From an uncultured bacterium (GTDB taxonomy: Bacteria > Planctomycetota > UBA1135 > GCA-002686595): 53,952 nucleotides of DNA. Position numbers and translations under genes: made by a program. Each line of letters opens with the position of its first letter. Position 1 is the stretch's first letter. Below, piece by piece: positions 15,101 through 23,806 of the stretch. The stretch lies in the NCBI GenBank assembly GCA_905480285.1, contig CAJQPT010000033.1, positions 1-53,952 on the forward strand. The letters run 5' to 3'. The notes beneath the pieces are model-generated. The model saw nothing but the letters and a program-made list of their open reading frames with translations. It had not been told where the DNA came from and made no database searches.

Positions 15101-16288
15101 ATGGTCGACTCCATCGAATCCCCCCCCACGGGGCCCCCCTCCATGGGCCCTCACTCTGCCCCGGGACCGCTCCCCACCGTCGGTGAGCTGGCCCCCGTGC
15201 TGGAGGCGCTCGGGCAGCCGGCCGGCGCGGTCCTGCCCCTCGGCACCCCCAACTCTCAAGGCCCGCGCCTCCACGTCGTTGGGCCAGGGGAGCTCCTGAT
15301 CGGCAAGCGGCTGCGGACGCTGGACGCGGAGCTCGGCAACGGCGATGCCCTGTACCTCGTCCTCATGGGGCCGTCGGATGAGAGCCGACTGGCGACCTGG
15401 CGGAACGCGCTCTGGCCGCTCCTCCACGTAAACCAGCTCGCGACCGTGAGCGGCGGAGCCGCCACAGTCCGCACCCTCGGGAGCCGGGATCGCTCCCAGG
15501 TGGACTCGGCCCTGGAGCTCTCGGTCCTCGTCGGCCGAAGGCGGACGCACGTGATGTCGGCCGACGAGACCGTCACCAAGTTCGACCTCAACGCCACCGG
15601 CTGGGACGGCACGCCGGGGAGCGCCGGCTATCCGCACTTTCGATGGATGCGGCGCCACGTCGGACGCTTCGTGGCCCCGCGCCTCGTGCGAGAGAGCGCC
15701 GATGAGCGAATCCGCATCCTGGACTTCGGATGCGGGGCCGGCTGGACCGGACTCGAGGCCGCCCTCTCGTCCCCGGGGGCGCACCTCTCGTCCTTCGATC
15801 CGAGCCCGGAGATGGTCCGTATCACGGGCGAGAACGCCGCCCGCCTCGGCATCGAGAGCTTCGAGGGGCGCCCCGGATTCGGAGAGGCCCCGCCCTTCCC
15901 CCGCGAGGGAGAGGAGCCCTATGACCTGGTGATCAGCTCAGGGGTGGTGAGCTTCTCGCCCGACGTTGACCGTTGGCTGGACGGCCTGGTCGCGACCCTG
16001 GCCCCCAGCGCCGACCTCGTCATCGGAGACATCAACCCGCACTCGCGGGGCTTCGAGCGGCGGAGACGCCGCAAGCCCCTGCTGCCCGTCCGAGAGCTCA
16101 ACGCCCGGCCGCGAGAGGAGATCCGCCGCGCGCTTGAGGCGCGCGGGCTGGTCCACATGCGCAGCGGCGCCTACCAGCTCACCCGCCCGATCCCGGAGGC
16201 CATGCACGTCAACGAGACTCGCCTGGCCGGAGTGCTCACGCGCCCGCTGCTGATGGCCAATCGAGTCGCGACGTTCGTGGACGCCTAG
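15101..16288 (+). CDS. Class I SAM-dependent methyltransferase
   Basis: 395 residues. The first 170 residues are a non-conserved domain (LGTPNSQGPRLHVVGPGELL, LATWRNALWPLLHVNQLA) of unknown role. The methyltransferase domain begins near residue 205 with motif I LDFGCGAGWTG, followed by the acidic end of strand 2 (SSFDPSPEMV) and YDLVISSGVVSFSPDVDRWLDGLVATLAPSADLVIGDINP. The GFERRRRRKPLLPVRELN segment after it is very basic. The acceptor cannot be predicted. It starts 69 bases after the oxygenase-like gene; both are on the plus strand but it has its own -10-like box. No terminator is obvious downstream. Confidence 0.82.
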   Translation: MVDSIESPPTGPPSMGPHSAPGPLPTVGELAPVLEALGQPAGAVLPLGTPNSQGPRLHVVGPGELLIGKRLRTLDAELGNGDALYLVLMGPSDESRLATWRNALWPLLHVNQLATVSGGAATVRTLGSRDRSQVDSALELSVLVGRRRTHVMSADETVTKFDLNATGWDGTPGSAGYPHFRWMRRHVGRFVAPRLVRESADERIRILDFGCGAGWTGLEAALSSPGAHLSSFDPSPEMVRITGENAARLGIESFEGRPGFGEAPPFPREGEEPYDLVISSGVVSFSPDVDRWLDGLVATLAPSADLVIGDINPHSRGFERRRRRKPLLPVRELNARPREEIRRALEARGLVHMRSGAYQLTRPIPEAMHVNETRLAGVLTRPLLMANRVATFVDA

Positions 16289-16595
16289 TTCGGCTCTCCC
16301 ATGCAGGACCACTTCGACTCGTGGGTGATGCACCTGCGGAGGCCTGAAGCGCCGGCCTGAGCCGAATCTCGGCCGCCGACTTCCCATCTGGCCTCTCATC
16401 TGGCCTCCAGCGGACTCGTCTCCTGTGGATCCGCTTCGGGATCAGCCTCAGGGGCTGCCGCGGAAGACCCGAGCGGAGACCCCTGCCGCCCAAGGCGAGC
16501 CTGCCTGCGGCGCTCCAAGCGGCGGACCCGGGAGGGCGGCCCCTCGACGATCCCGCGTCGGCGGGCCAAGGCCAGCTCGCGCCGGGGTTCGCAGG
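16289..16595. other. Convergent intergenic region, no gene seen
   Basis: This 307-base gap lies between the methyltransferase and accD ends. It holds a direct repeat of CATCTGGCCTC (16384-16394 and 16396-16406) and a few short GC dyads. No open frame with family features and no strong terminator is visible. Confidence 0.5.
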
Positions 16596-17642
16596 CTAGC
16601 CGCCGTGGGTCTCGGGCGTGTCGGACGTCTCGGGGGCCTCGCTCTTCGCCACGTCGCCCGGGCTGCTCCCGGAGGGGCTCTCGGAGTGCGCCTGCGGCGC
16701 GGAGGCCGGCTCGACCGGCGCCCCTGCCCGTGTCCTGCTCGCCGGGGCGGCGCCCGGCCGGCAGGCGCCGAAGTCGATCAACCGCGCGAGCATGTTCCGC
16801 ATCTCGTCCCTGGGCACGATCACGTCGACCTGCCCCTTCTCCAGCAGGAACTCGGATCGCTGGAAGCCCTCGGGGAGCTCCTGCTTGATGGTGCTTGCGA
16901 TGACCCGAGGGCCGGCGAAGCCGATCAGCGCCCCCGGCTCGGCGAGGGTGATGTCACAGACCATCGCGAACGAGGCGGTGACGCCACCGGTGGTCGGGTG
17001 AGTGAGCACACAGATGGAGAAGCCGCCGTCCTCGTTCAGCTTGGAGAGCGCCGAGCAGGTCTTCGCCATCTGCATCAAAGACAGCATGCCCTCGTGCATT
17101 CGCGCGCCCCCCGAAGCGGTGAAGAGCAGCAGGGGCTTGCCCTCCTTCCTCGCGACGTCACAGCACAGGGCGATCTTCTCACCCACGACCTCGCCCATCG
17201 ACCCGCCAAGGAACTTGAAGTCGAGGACCCCGAGGACCACCGGCCGACCAAGGACCTCGCCACGACCCGCGATGAGCGCCTCGTTCTGGCCGGTGCGCTT
17301 GACCGTGCGCTCGATCTTGTCCCCGTAGGGTCCGGAATCCACGAAGCCGAGGCGGTCCATGGCCTCGATCTCGGGGAACAGCTCCTCCCAGGTGCCCTCA
17401 TCCAGCGTGTGCCGCACACGATCGGCGCCGGGCATCGTGAAGTGGAAGCCACACGCCGGGCAGGTGTAGGCCTTCTCTTCGACCTCCTTGCGGAAGATCG
17501 TGCCGCTGCAGCTCTCGCACTTCAGCCAGAGCCCGCCGGGCATGTCCTTCTTGCGGAAGCGGAGGCGGTTGATCCGCCCGTCGCCGGCCGCTTCGCCGTC
17601 GCCTGACTTGGGTGCGTCTTTTGACATGCTCGTCTCGCTCAT
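16596..17642 (-). CDS. accD: Acetyl-CoA carboxylase carboxyltransferase subunit beta
   Basis: 348 residues from ATG 17642. The beta subunit pairs with AccA to move the carboxyl group from carboxybiotin to acetyl-CoA, giving malonyl-CoA for fatty acid synthesis. The N-terminal zinc ribbon is intact (CESC near 42-45 and CPAC near 61-64), followed by the crotonase-like core: FLGGSMGEVVGEKI, PLLLFTASGGARMHEGMLSLMQMAK, LTHPTTGGVTASFAM, ALIGFAGPRVI and LPEGFQRSEFLLEKGQVD. The last 60 residues are an Ala/Ser/Pro/Glu-rich tail not found in typical AccD. It overlaps the rpe stop by four bases (ATGA). accA, accB and accC are not in the window. Confidence 0.97.
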   Translation of the reverse strand: MSETSMSKDAPKSGDGEAAGDGRINRLRFRKKDMPGGLWLKCESCSGTIFRKEVEEKAYTCPACGFHFTMPGADRVRHTLDEGTWEELFPEIEAMDRLGFVDSGPYGDKIERTVKRTGQNEALIAGRGEVLGRPVVLGVLDFKFLGGSMGEVVGEKIALCCDVARKEGKPLLLFTASGGARMHEGMLSLMQMAKTCSALSKLNEDGGFSICVLTHPTTGGVTASFAMVCDITLAEPGALIGFAGPRVIASTIKQELPEGFQRSEFLLEKGQVDVIVPRDEMRNMLARLIDFGACRPGAAPASRTRAGAPVEPASAPQAHSESPSGSSPGDVAKSEAPETSDTPETHGG

Positions 17643-18364
17643 CCGACCCGGGCCTCAGAACTGGACGCCGCGATCGCGCTGGCTCGAAAGCCGTCGATCG
17701 CGGCCTTACGGTCGGGCGCGCCGAAGATCGCCGAGCCCGCCACGAAGACATCGGCGCCCGCCTCGGCGCAGCGCGGGATCGTCTCGGCGTTGAGCCCACC
17801 GTCCATCTCGACGTGCCCCCGGAAGCCCTGCGCCCTCAGCCAGCGCGTCTTCTCGAGCACGTGCTCCATGAAGCGCTGTCCGCCAAAGCCCGGGAACACG
17901 CTCATGACGAGCACGAGGTCCACCTCGTCGAGGATCTCGCCGAGGGGCTCGACCGGCGTGTTGGGGTTGATGGAGACGCCGACCTTGGGCACGCCCGCCT
18001 CTCGGAAGGCGCGGTTGGCCTGCCGAGCGCCGCGCGCGGTCCCGGCCCCGACCGTCTCCCAGTGGTAGGTCAGCACATGGGCGCCCGCCGCGGCGTACTC
18101 CGTCGCGTACTCCATGGGGTTGGAGACCATGAGGTGAACGTCGAGCGGCTTGCTCGCCGCGCGCCCCATCGCGGCCACGATGGGCGGGCCGAAGGTCATG
18201 TTCGGCACGAAGTGGCCGTCCATGACATCCACGTGGTGCCAGTCGGCCCCCTCGGACTCGATAGCTGCCATCTCCTCCCCGATACGGGAGAAGTCACAGG
18301 ACAGGAGCGAGGGAGCGATGATCGGGCCGGTGCCCGCGGACGCTTCGGGGGAATGAGAACCCAT
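17639..18364 (-). CDS. rpe: Ribulose-phosphate 3-epimerase
   Basis: 241 residues from ATG 18364; this start gives a normal family length and leaves a 10-base gap to pgk. The enzyme interconverts ribulose-5-phosphate and xylulose-5-phosphate in the pentose phosphate pathway. TIM-barrel motifs: APSLLSCDFSRIGEEM, HHVDVMDGHFVPNMTFGP (metal-binding His and catalytic Asp), LDVHLMV, VGVSINPNTPVE, VMSVFPGFGGQRF, VEMDGGLNAETI and FVAGSAIFG. Translationally coupled to accD downstream. Confidence 0.96.
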   Translation of the reverse strand: MGSHSPEASAGTGPIIAPSLLSCDFSRIGEEMAAIESEGADWHHVDVMDGHFVPNMTFGPPIVAAMGRAASKPLDVHLMVSNPMEYATEYAAAGAHVLTYHWETVGAGTARGARQANRAFREAGVPKVGVSINPNTPVEPLGEILDEVDLVLVMSVFPGFGGQRFMEHVLEKTRWLRAQGFRGHVEMDGGLNAETIPRCAEAGADVFVAGSAIFGAPDRKAAIDGFRASAIAASSSEARVG

Positions 18365-18374
18365 GGCGTCTATC

Positions 18375-19562
18375 CTAGGCGCGGAGGGCCTGGATTCCCG
18401 GGAGTACCTTGCCTTCCAGCAATTCGAGCGACGCACCGCCGCCCGTGGACACGTGATCCACGGCGTCAGCAAGCCCCAGGAGGTGGATCGCAGCGACGGA
18501 GTCGCCCCCGCCCACCACCGTGGTGCCCTCACAGGCCGCCATCGCCTCTCCGATCGTCTCGGTCCCCTTGCGGAAGCGCTCCATCTCGAACACCCCCATC
18601 GGGCCGTTCCAGACCACGGTCCGGGCCGTCCTGACGCGCTCCCCGTACAGTTCGCGGGTCCTGGGTCCGATGTCCAACCCCATCCAGCCCTCCGGGATGT
18701 CCACATCGACCTCTCGCGCCTCTGCGTCGGCGGCGAAGCGGTCAGCGATCACATGATCCACCGGGAGGAGGAGGTCCACCCCGCGCTCCGCCGCCTTCTT
18801 GAGCGCGGCGCGGCACATGTCCAGGCGGTCGTCCTCGACCAGCGAGGCGCCGACGGTGTGGCCCTGGACCTTCAGGAAGGTGTACGCCATCCCGCCGCCC
18901 ACGAGGATCGCATCGCAGCGATCCAGCAAGCTGTCGATGACCGTCAGCTTGTCGCTCACCTTCGCGCCCCCGAGGATCGCGACGAGCGGGCGCTCCGGGG
19001 CGTTGAGGACCTGCTCAAAGGCCGCGCACTCGCTTTGCAGGAGCGAGCCAGCCGCCGAGGGCAACAGCGACGCGACCCCGGAGACGGAGGCGTGCGCCCG
19101 GTGCGCGGCGCCGAAGGCATCCCCGACGAAGAAGTCCCCGAGGCGCGCGAAGCTCGCGGCCAGCTCAGGGTCCCCCTTGGTCTCTCCCGGATGGAACCGG
19201 ACGTTCTCGCAGAGCACCACGGCCCCAGCGGGCGCGGCGGCGACCGCCTCCTCGACGGCCGCCCCCACGCTCTCCTTGAGCGTGATGACCTCTGACCCGA
19301 GCAGCTCGGCGAGTCGGACCCCGATGGGGCCGACGCGCAGGCTCTCGACGACCTGCCCCTTGGGGCGACCGAAGTGCACCAGGACGACCGGGCGCCCGCC
19401 CCGCGCGAGGATCTCGCGCAGGGTCGGGAGCGCCGCGCGGATGCGCGTGTCGTCGGTGATCTCCCCGGCCTCGTTGACCGGAACGTTGAAGTCCGCCCGG
19501 ACGACCACCCGCTTATCGGTGAGGTCGCCGAGGCGATCGAGGCCAGGGACGTCGAGGTTCAT
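18375..19562 (-). CDS. pgk: Phosphoglycerate kinase
   Basis: 395 residues, full length for the family. It makes ATP from 1,3-bisphosphoglycerate in glycolysis. Signatures: KRVVVRADFNVPVNEAGEI, the substrate-binding VLVHFGRPKG, LCENVRFHPGET, VGDAFGAAHRAHASVSG, VAILGGAKVSDK, LVGGGMAYTFLK, GLDIGPRT, VWNGPMGVFE and the C-terminal GGGDSVAAI and TGGGASLELLEGK. It lies 16 bases downstream of gap and 10 bases upstream of rpe, so the four genes form one operon. Confidence 0.98.
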   Translation of the reverse strand: MNLDVPGLDRLGDLTDKRVVVRADFNVPVNEAGEITDDTRIRAALPTLREILARGGRPVVLVHFGRPKGQVVESLRVGPIGVRLAELLGSEVITLKESVGAAVEEAVAAAPAGAVVLCENVRFHPGETKGDPELAASFARLGDFFVGDAFGAAHRAHASVSGVASLLPSAAGSLLQSECAAFEQVLNAPERPLVAILGGAKVSDKLTVIDSLLDRCDAILVGGGMAYTFLKVQGHTVGASLVEDDRLDMCRAALKKAAERGVDLLLPVDHVIADRFAADAEAREVDVDIPEGWMGLDIGPRTRELYGERVRTARTVVWNGPMGVFEMERFRKGTETIGEAMAACEGTTVVGGGDSVAAIHLLGLADAVDHVSTGGGASLELLEGKVLPGIQALRA

Positions 19563-19578
19563 CGAAGGAGAGCGCCGC

Positions 19579-20622
<1,044 letters not shown>

Positions 20623-20806
20623 GATGAGTGGTTTGGGGAGGTCCTTGACCCGGACCAGGGAGGGTGCCAGGCGCCTCAGCAGAGGCTCTGGAATGGAGCA
20701 GGGACAGGGCCGGGCCGGTCACCGGTGGCGCTCAGCCCCTGGGGGCTGGCGATCCGGGCAGGGCCCTTCCAGGGTGCCCCTCAGGTCGAATCGGATGGGG
20801 ATGACG

Positions 20807-20821
20807 AATTCCGACCGAATT
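20807..20821. promoter_or_regulatory. Possible operator just downstream of the gap promoter
   Basis: AATTC (20807-20811) and GAATT (20817-20821) are inverted around a 5-base spacer. CGAATT also occurs as a direct repeat 11 bases apart (20805 and 20816), about one helical turn. The site lies at roughly +3 to +17 of the predicted gap transcript. CGAAT recurs at 20787 and 20848. Confidence 0.35.
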
Positions 20822-20830
20822 GGCGGCCAG

Positions 20831-20859
20831 AGAATACGGATGGCTACCGAATGGATCAA
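20831..20859 (-). promoter_or_regulatory. Sigma-70-like promoter of the gap operon
   Basis: On the minus strand TTGATC (20859-20854) and TATTCT (20836-20831) are 17 bases apart. This is the best -35/-10 pair in the window. Transcription would start near 20824 and give a leader of about 200 bases before gap. Confidence 0.6.
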
Positions 20860-21079
20860 CGGAAGCGGGCCGCACTCCCCCCATTGCCGCATCGCATCCG
20901 TCCCCCATCCCTGCTTTGGCAGGCTCGAGAGTGCCCTCCCAGGTGCCCTCGGACCCGCCTCGCGCACCCCTGACGGCCACATCTCCACCGTTCCACGCGC
21001 CCCCAAGCGCACCTGGATCGACTCACGGAGGACGGGGCTTGTCTCACCCCATGCCCCGACGGCTCGGGCCGTCCGCAAC

Positions 21080-22918
21080 GTGACCGGAAGCGCCAAGAAC
21101 AACCACCTCTCCCTGCCCGATCACGCCGAAGCGGGTCAGGGGAGAGCCGAATCCCTCCCCGTCGACCGCCTCCCGGCCGACCCCCTTCCGGCCGACCCCC
21201 TTCCGGCCGACGGGGCGCTCGACCGCGCCCGCGGCCTGGACCTCCCCGTGGAGCGCAGCGGCGCTCCGGGCCACGAGGGGTCCCCGCGCGGAGAGGCTCG
21301 CCCAGCGATCGAGAGGGCAACGTCCGGCGATCGGGACGGCGACGCGCGCTCACCGGAGCCCGACGCCTCACTGGCAGAGACCGCCGCGCCCAGCGGGCCG
21401 TGGTCCTCCCGCTGGAGTCGCCTGGCCCATGGGCTGGGAATCGCCCCCTCCACGCCGGTCGCGGTCGCCCTCAGCGGAGGCGCCGACAGCGTCTACCTCC
21501 TCCATCTCCTCGCTCGTGCGGAGAACCGCCCCAAGGTCCTCGCCATCCACGTGGACCATCGCCTCCGGGGCGATGAGTCCCACGATGACGCGGCCTTCTG
21601 TGCGCGCCTGTGCGCCAAGCTCGGGGTCCCCTTTGCCCGGCGCGTGGCCGAGATCGACCCTGAGGGTGGTGACGTGGAGGGCCGGGCCCGCGAGGCTCGC
21701 TACAAGGCCCTCTCGGCCGAGGCCTCTGCGGCAGGCATCGCGGTGGTCCTCACCGGACACCACGAGAACGACGCCGTGGAGACCCTGCTCATGCGCTGGA
21801 TGCGCGGTTCGGACATCGGGGGCCTCGCCGGCCTCCGGCGCGAGACCGTCCTGGGCAAGGGCCACGTCTCCGGAGACGCCCGCCCCGCCGGGATCCGCGT
21901 CCTGCGTCCCCTCCTCGGGATGCGCCGAGAGGAGGTCCGCAGCGCCCTGCGCCGTGAACAGCTTGGATGGCGAGAGGACAGCTCGAACGACGGGGCTCAG
22001 TTCAGCCGCAACCGCGTCCGCAACGAGGTCCTCCCCCAGATCGAGGAGAGCTGCGGCAAGGAGGGCGTCGAGAACTTCTTCGAGTTCGCCCGGGCCATCG
22101 AGTCGTTCGAGGATGAGCTCGCCGACCGCACCGGCCACGTCCAGTGGCAGCCCGTGGCCCACGAGGCCGCGCGCCGTTCGACCGCCATGCCGGAGCTCGG
22201 TGGGACCATCGACCGGTCCGAACTCGAGGCCCTTGGCGGCCCGCTGCTCCGGCGCGCGCTCGGTCGGCTGATCGGCGAGGGCACCGGGCGTCGCCCCACT
22301 CGTGGCCTGCTCGCCGAGCTGGGAGACAGCATCGAGCAAGGTCGGACCCTGCGCCTCGACGTCCACGAGGGCTGGACCGTCCAGCTCCGCTCCGATGCGC
22401 TGCACCTGACCCCGCCTGCCGAGCGGCTGCACCCGGCGGGTGCAGAGAATGGCGGTGCGATCCCCGCGACCTCGACCGGCACCGGCACCGGCCAGGAGCT
22501 GTCGTCAGCGCCCATTGCGGGCGCCGGCCTGACGCTCGGGATCCCTGGCGCCGTCCAGCTGGAGGATGGTCGCTCCATCTGCGCTGAAGTCGTGACCGGA
22601 GAGTCAGACCTCGATCCTCTTGACCCCACCTCAGTGGAGATTGACGGGGACGGGATCGGTGAGCTCCGGGTTCGCTTCGCTCGCCCCGGAGACCGGTTTC
22701 AGGCCGCTGGCGCCCCCGGGCACAAGCCCGTGAGGCGCTTCCTGGGAGAGGCCGGCATCCCCCGCGAAGAGCGCGGCCTGGTCCCCATGGTCCTGGCGGA
22801 CGAGGAGGTCGTCTGGGTCGCCGGCGTCGCTGTTTCCCAGCGCCGAACGGTGACGAATGGGGCCAGCCGGGTGATCCGACTGTCTCTCGACGGTGCCAGA
22901 GGCAAGTCCGTCCGATGA
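21080..22918 (+). CDS. tilS: tRNA(Ile)-lysidine synthase with long N-terminal extension
   Basis: About 612 residues from GTG 21080; the true start is uncertain (GTG 21248 is also in frame) because no ribosome-binding site or conserved N-terminus marks it. TilS converts C34 of tRNA-Ile(CAU) to lysidine with ATP and lysine, which changes both codon reading and charging. The PP-loop motif ALSGGADSVYLLHLL begins near residue 130; VDHRLRGDESHDDAAFC, TGHHENDAVETLLMRWMRGS, RPLLGMRREEV and WREDSSNDGAQFSRNRVRNEVLP follow in order. The C-terminal domain with VRFARPGDRF, RFLGEAGIPREERGLVPMVL and VWVAGVAVSQR is complete. The N-terminal ~120 residues are low complexity and include a 15-bp repeat. Confidence 0.93.
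   Translation: MTGSAKNNHLSLPDHAEAGQGRAESLPVDRLPADPLPADPLPADGALDRARGLDLPVERSGAPGHEGSPRGEARPAIERATSGDRDGDARSPEPDASLAETAAPSGPWSSRWSRLAHGLGIAPSTPVAVALSGGADSVYLLHLLARAENRPKVLAIHVDHRLRGDESHDDAAFCARLCAKLGVPFARRVAEIDPEGGDVEGRAREARYKALSAEASAAGIAVVLTGHHENDAVETLLMRWMRGSDIGGLAGLRRETVLGKGHVSGDARPAGIRVLRPLLGMRREEVRSALRREQLGWREDSSNDGAQFSRNRVRNEVLPQIEESCGKEGVENFFEFARAIESFEDELADRTGHVQWQPVAHEAARRSTAMPELGGTIDRSELEALGGPLLRRALGRLIGEGTGRRPTRGLLAELGDSIEQGRTLRLDVHEGWTVQLRSDALHLTPPAERLHPAGAENGGAIPATSTGTGTGQELSSAPIAGAGLTLGIPGAVQLEDGRSICAEVVTGESDLDPLDPTSVEIDGDGIGELRVRFARPGDRFQAAGAPGHKPVRRFLGEAGIPREERGLVPMVLADEEVVWVAGVAVSQRRTVTNGASRVIRLSLDGARGKSVR
21170..21214 (+). repeat. In-frame 15-bp minisatellite (LPADP type)
   Basis: Three 15-base units (21170-21184, 21185-21199, 21200-21214) encode LPADP, LPADP, LPADG in the N-terminal extension of the tilS frame. 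Confidence 0.9.
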
Positions 22919-22934
22919 CTCCGGCACGCGTGGG

Positions 22935-22943
22935 GGCTATGCT
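22935..22943 (+). promoter_or_regulatory. Putative -10 element GGCTATGCT, leaderless-type
   Basis: TATGCT (22938-22943) ends 8 bases before the GTG start of yggS at 22952. It lies just after the tilS stop, so the downstream genes could be transcribed independently of tilS. Confidence 0.45.
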
Positions 22944-22951
22944 CCCTCCCT

Positions 22952-23806
22952 GTGCCTCCGCTCCTCCGACTGACCCCAGCCGCCATCCATACGCCCGATG
23001 GGAGCCCCCACAGCGGTTCGCCGCCGGTGGACCCCCGGCGGGCAGCTCTCGTGCGCAACCTGGACGCGGTCCGCGGCATGCTGAATGAGGCGGCCAGCGC
23101 TGCGGGTCGGAGGGCTCCAAACCTGGTCGCGGTGACCAAGGCTGTGGACGACGACATCGCGGCGTGGGTCCTCGACGCCGGCTGCCGGGACCTCGGAGAG
23201 AATCGGGCGGACGCGTTCGCTCGACGAGCCGAACGCTTCGCCAGCGCGGGTCTCGAGGCCCGGTGGCACTTCATCGGGCACCTGCAGCGCAACAAGGTCC
23301 GCCGGGTCCTGGAGCACGTGCACGTCCTGCACTCGGTCGACTCGGAGCGCCTCGCGGACGCCGTCGCGCGCGTTGCCGAGGAGCTCGGGCGCCAGATCGA
23401 CGTCTTCATCCAGGTCAACCTGACCGGGGAGGATGAGAAGCACGGCTTCGGAGGGGACGAGGCCGCCGCCGCCGCTCTGCGGCTGGCGGAATCTCCCGCC
23501 ATCAGCGTCCGTGGATTGATGGCCATGGGCCCGCTTCGCTCGCATCGCACGGCACGAGAGGTCTTCGAGGAGGCGCGCGAGCTCGCCCGGAGCCTCGAAG
23601 ATGAGGTACCCGAGGCCTTCCACCAGCGCCGCTGCGAGCTCTCCATGGGGATGAGCGGCGACGCGGCCCTCGCCACCGAGCTCGGCTCTGACCTCGTCCG
23701 GGTTGGGTCCGCTCTCTTCGTCGATCTTCCACACCCTGCGACGCTCGACCAAGCGCCCCAGCCCCCATTGACTACGGATGCCCTCAAGCGGGCCGAGGAC
23801 GACTGA
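22952..23806 (+). CDS. yggS: YggS/PLPBP family PLP homeostasis protein
   Basis: 284 residues from GTG 22952, with about 25 extra N-terminal residues. The family binds pyridoxal phosphate in a single TIM barrel without known catalysis and controls PLP and amino-acid pools. LVAVTKAVDDD carries the PLP lysine; LGENRADAF, WHFIGHLQRNKVRRVL, LHSVDSERLA, VFIQVNLTGEDEKHGF, VRGLMAMGPL, ELSMGMSGDAALATELGSDLVRVGSALF are the expected blocks. Its stop overlaps the kinase start by one base (TGATG). The neighbourhood (tilS, kinase, purine genes) is not the usual cell-division context. Confidence 0.94.
   Translation: MPPLLRLTPAAIHTPDGSPHSGSPPVDPRRAALVRNLDAVRGMLNEAASAAGRRAPNLVAVTKAVDDDIAAWVLDAGCRDLGENRADAFARRAERFASAGLEARWHFIGHLQRNKVRRVLEHVHVLHSVDSERLADAVARVAEELGRQIDVFIQVNLTGEDEKHGFGGDEAAAAALRLAESPAISVRGLMAMGPLRSHRTAREVFEEARELARSLEDEVPEAFHQRRCELSMGMSGDAALATELGSDLVRVGSALFVDLPHPATLDQAPQPPLTTDALKRAEDD

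Larger units (their letters stand above)
20623..21079. other. Divergent intergenic region between gap and tilS
   Basis: 457 bases holding the gap promoter and its possible operator. The tilS frame stays open through most of it, but codon choice and lack of family similarity argue against it being coding. The roughly 200-base gap leader contains GC dyads (for example GGGCCGGGCCGG near 20706) but no riboswitch I recognise. Confidence 0.5.

Noticed and set aside
20623-20830. Riboswitch in the 200-base gap leader
   Set aside because: No conserved riboswitch core that I recognise, and no clear terminator/antiterminator pair.
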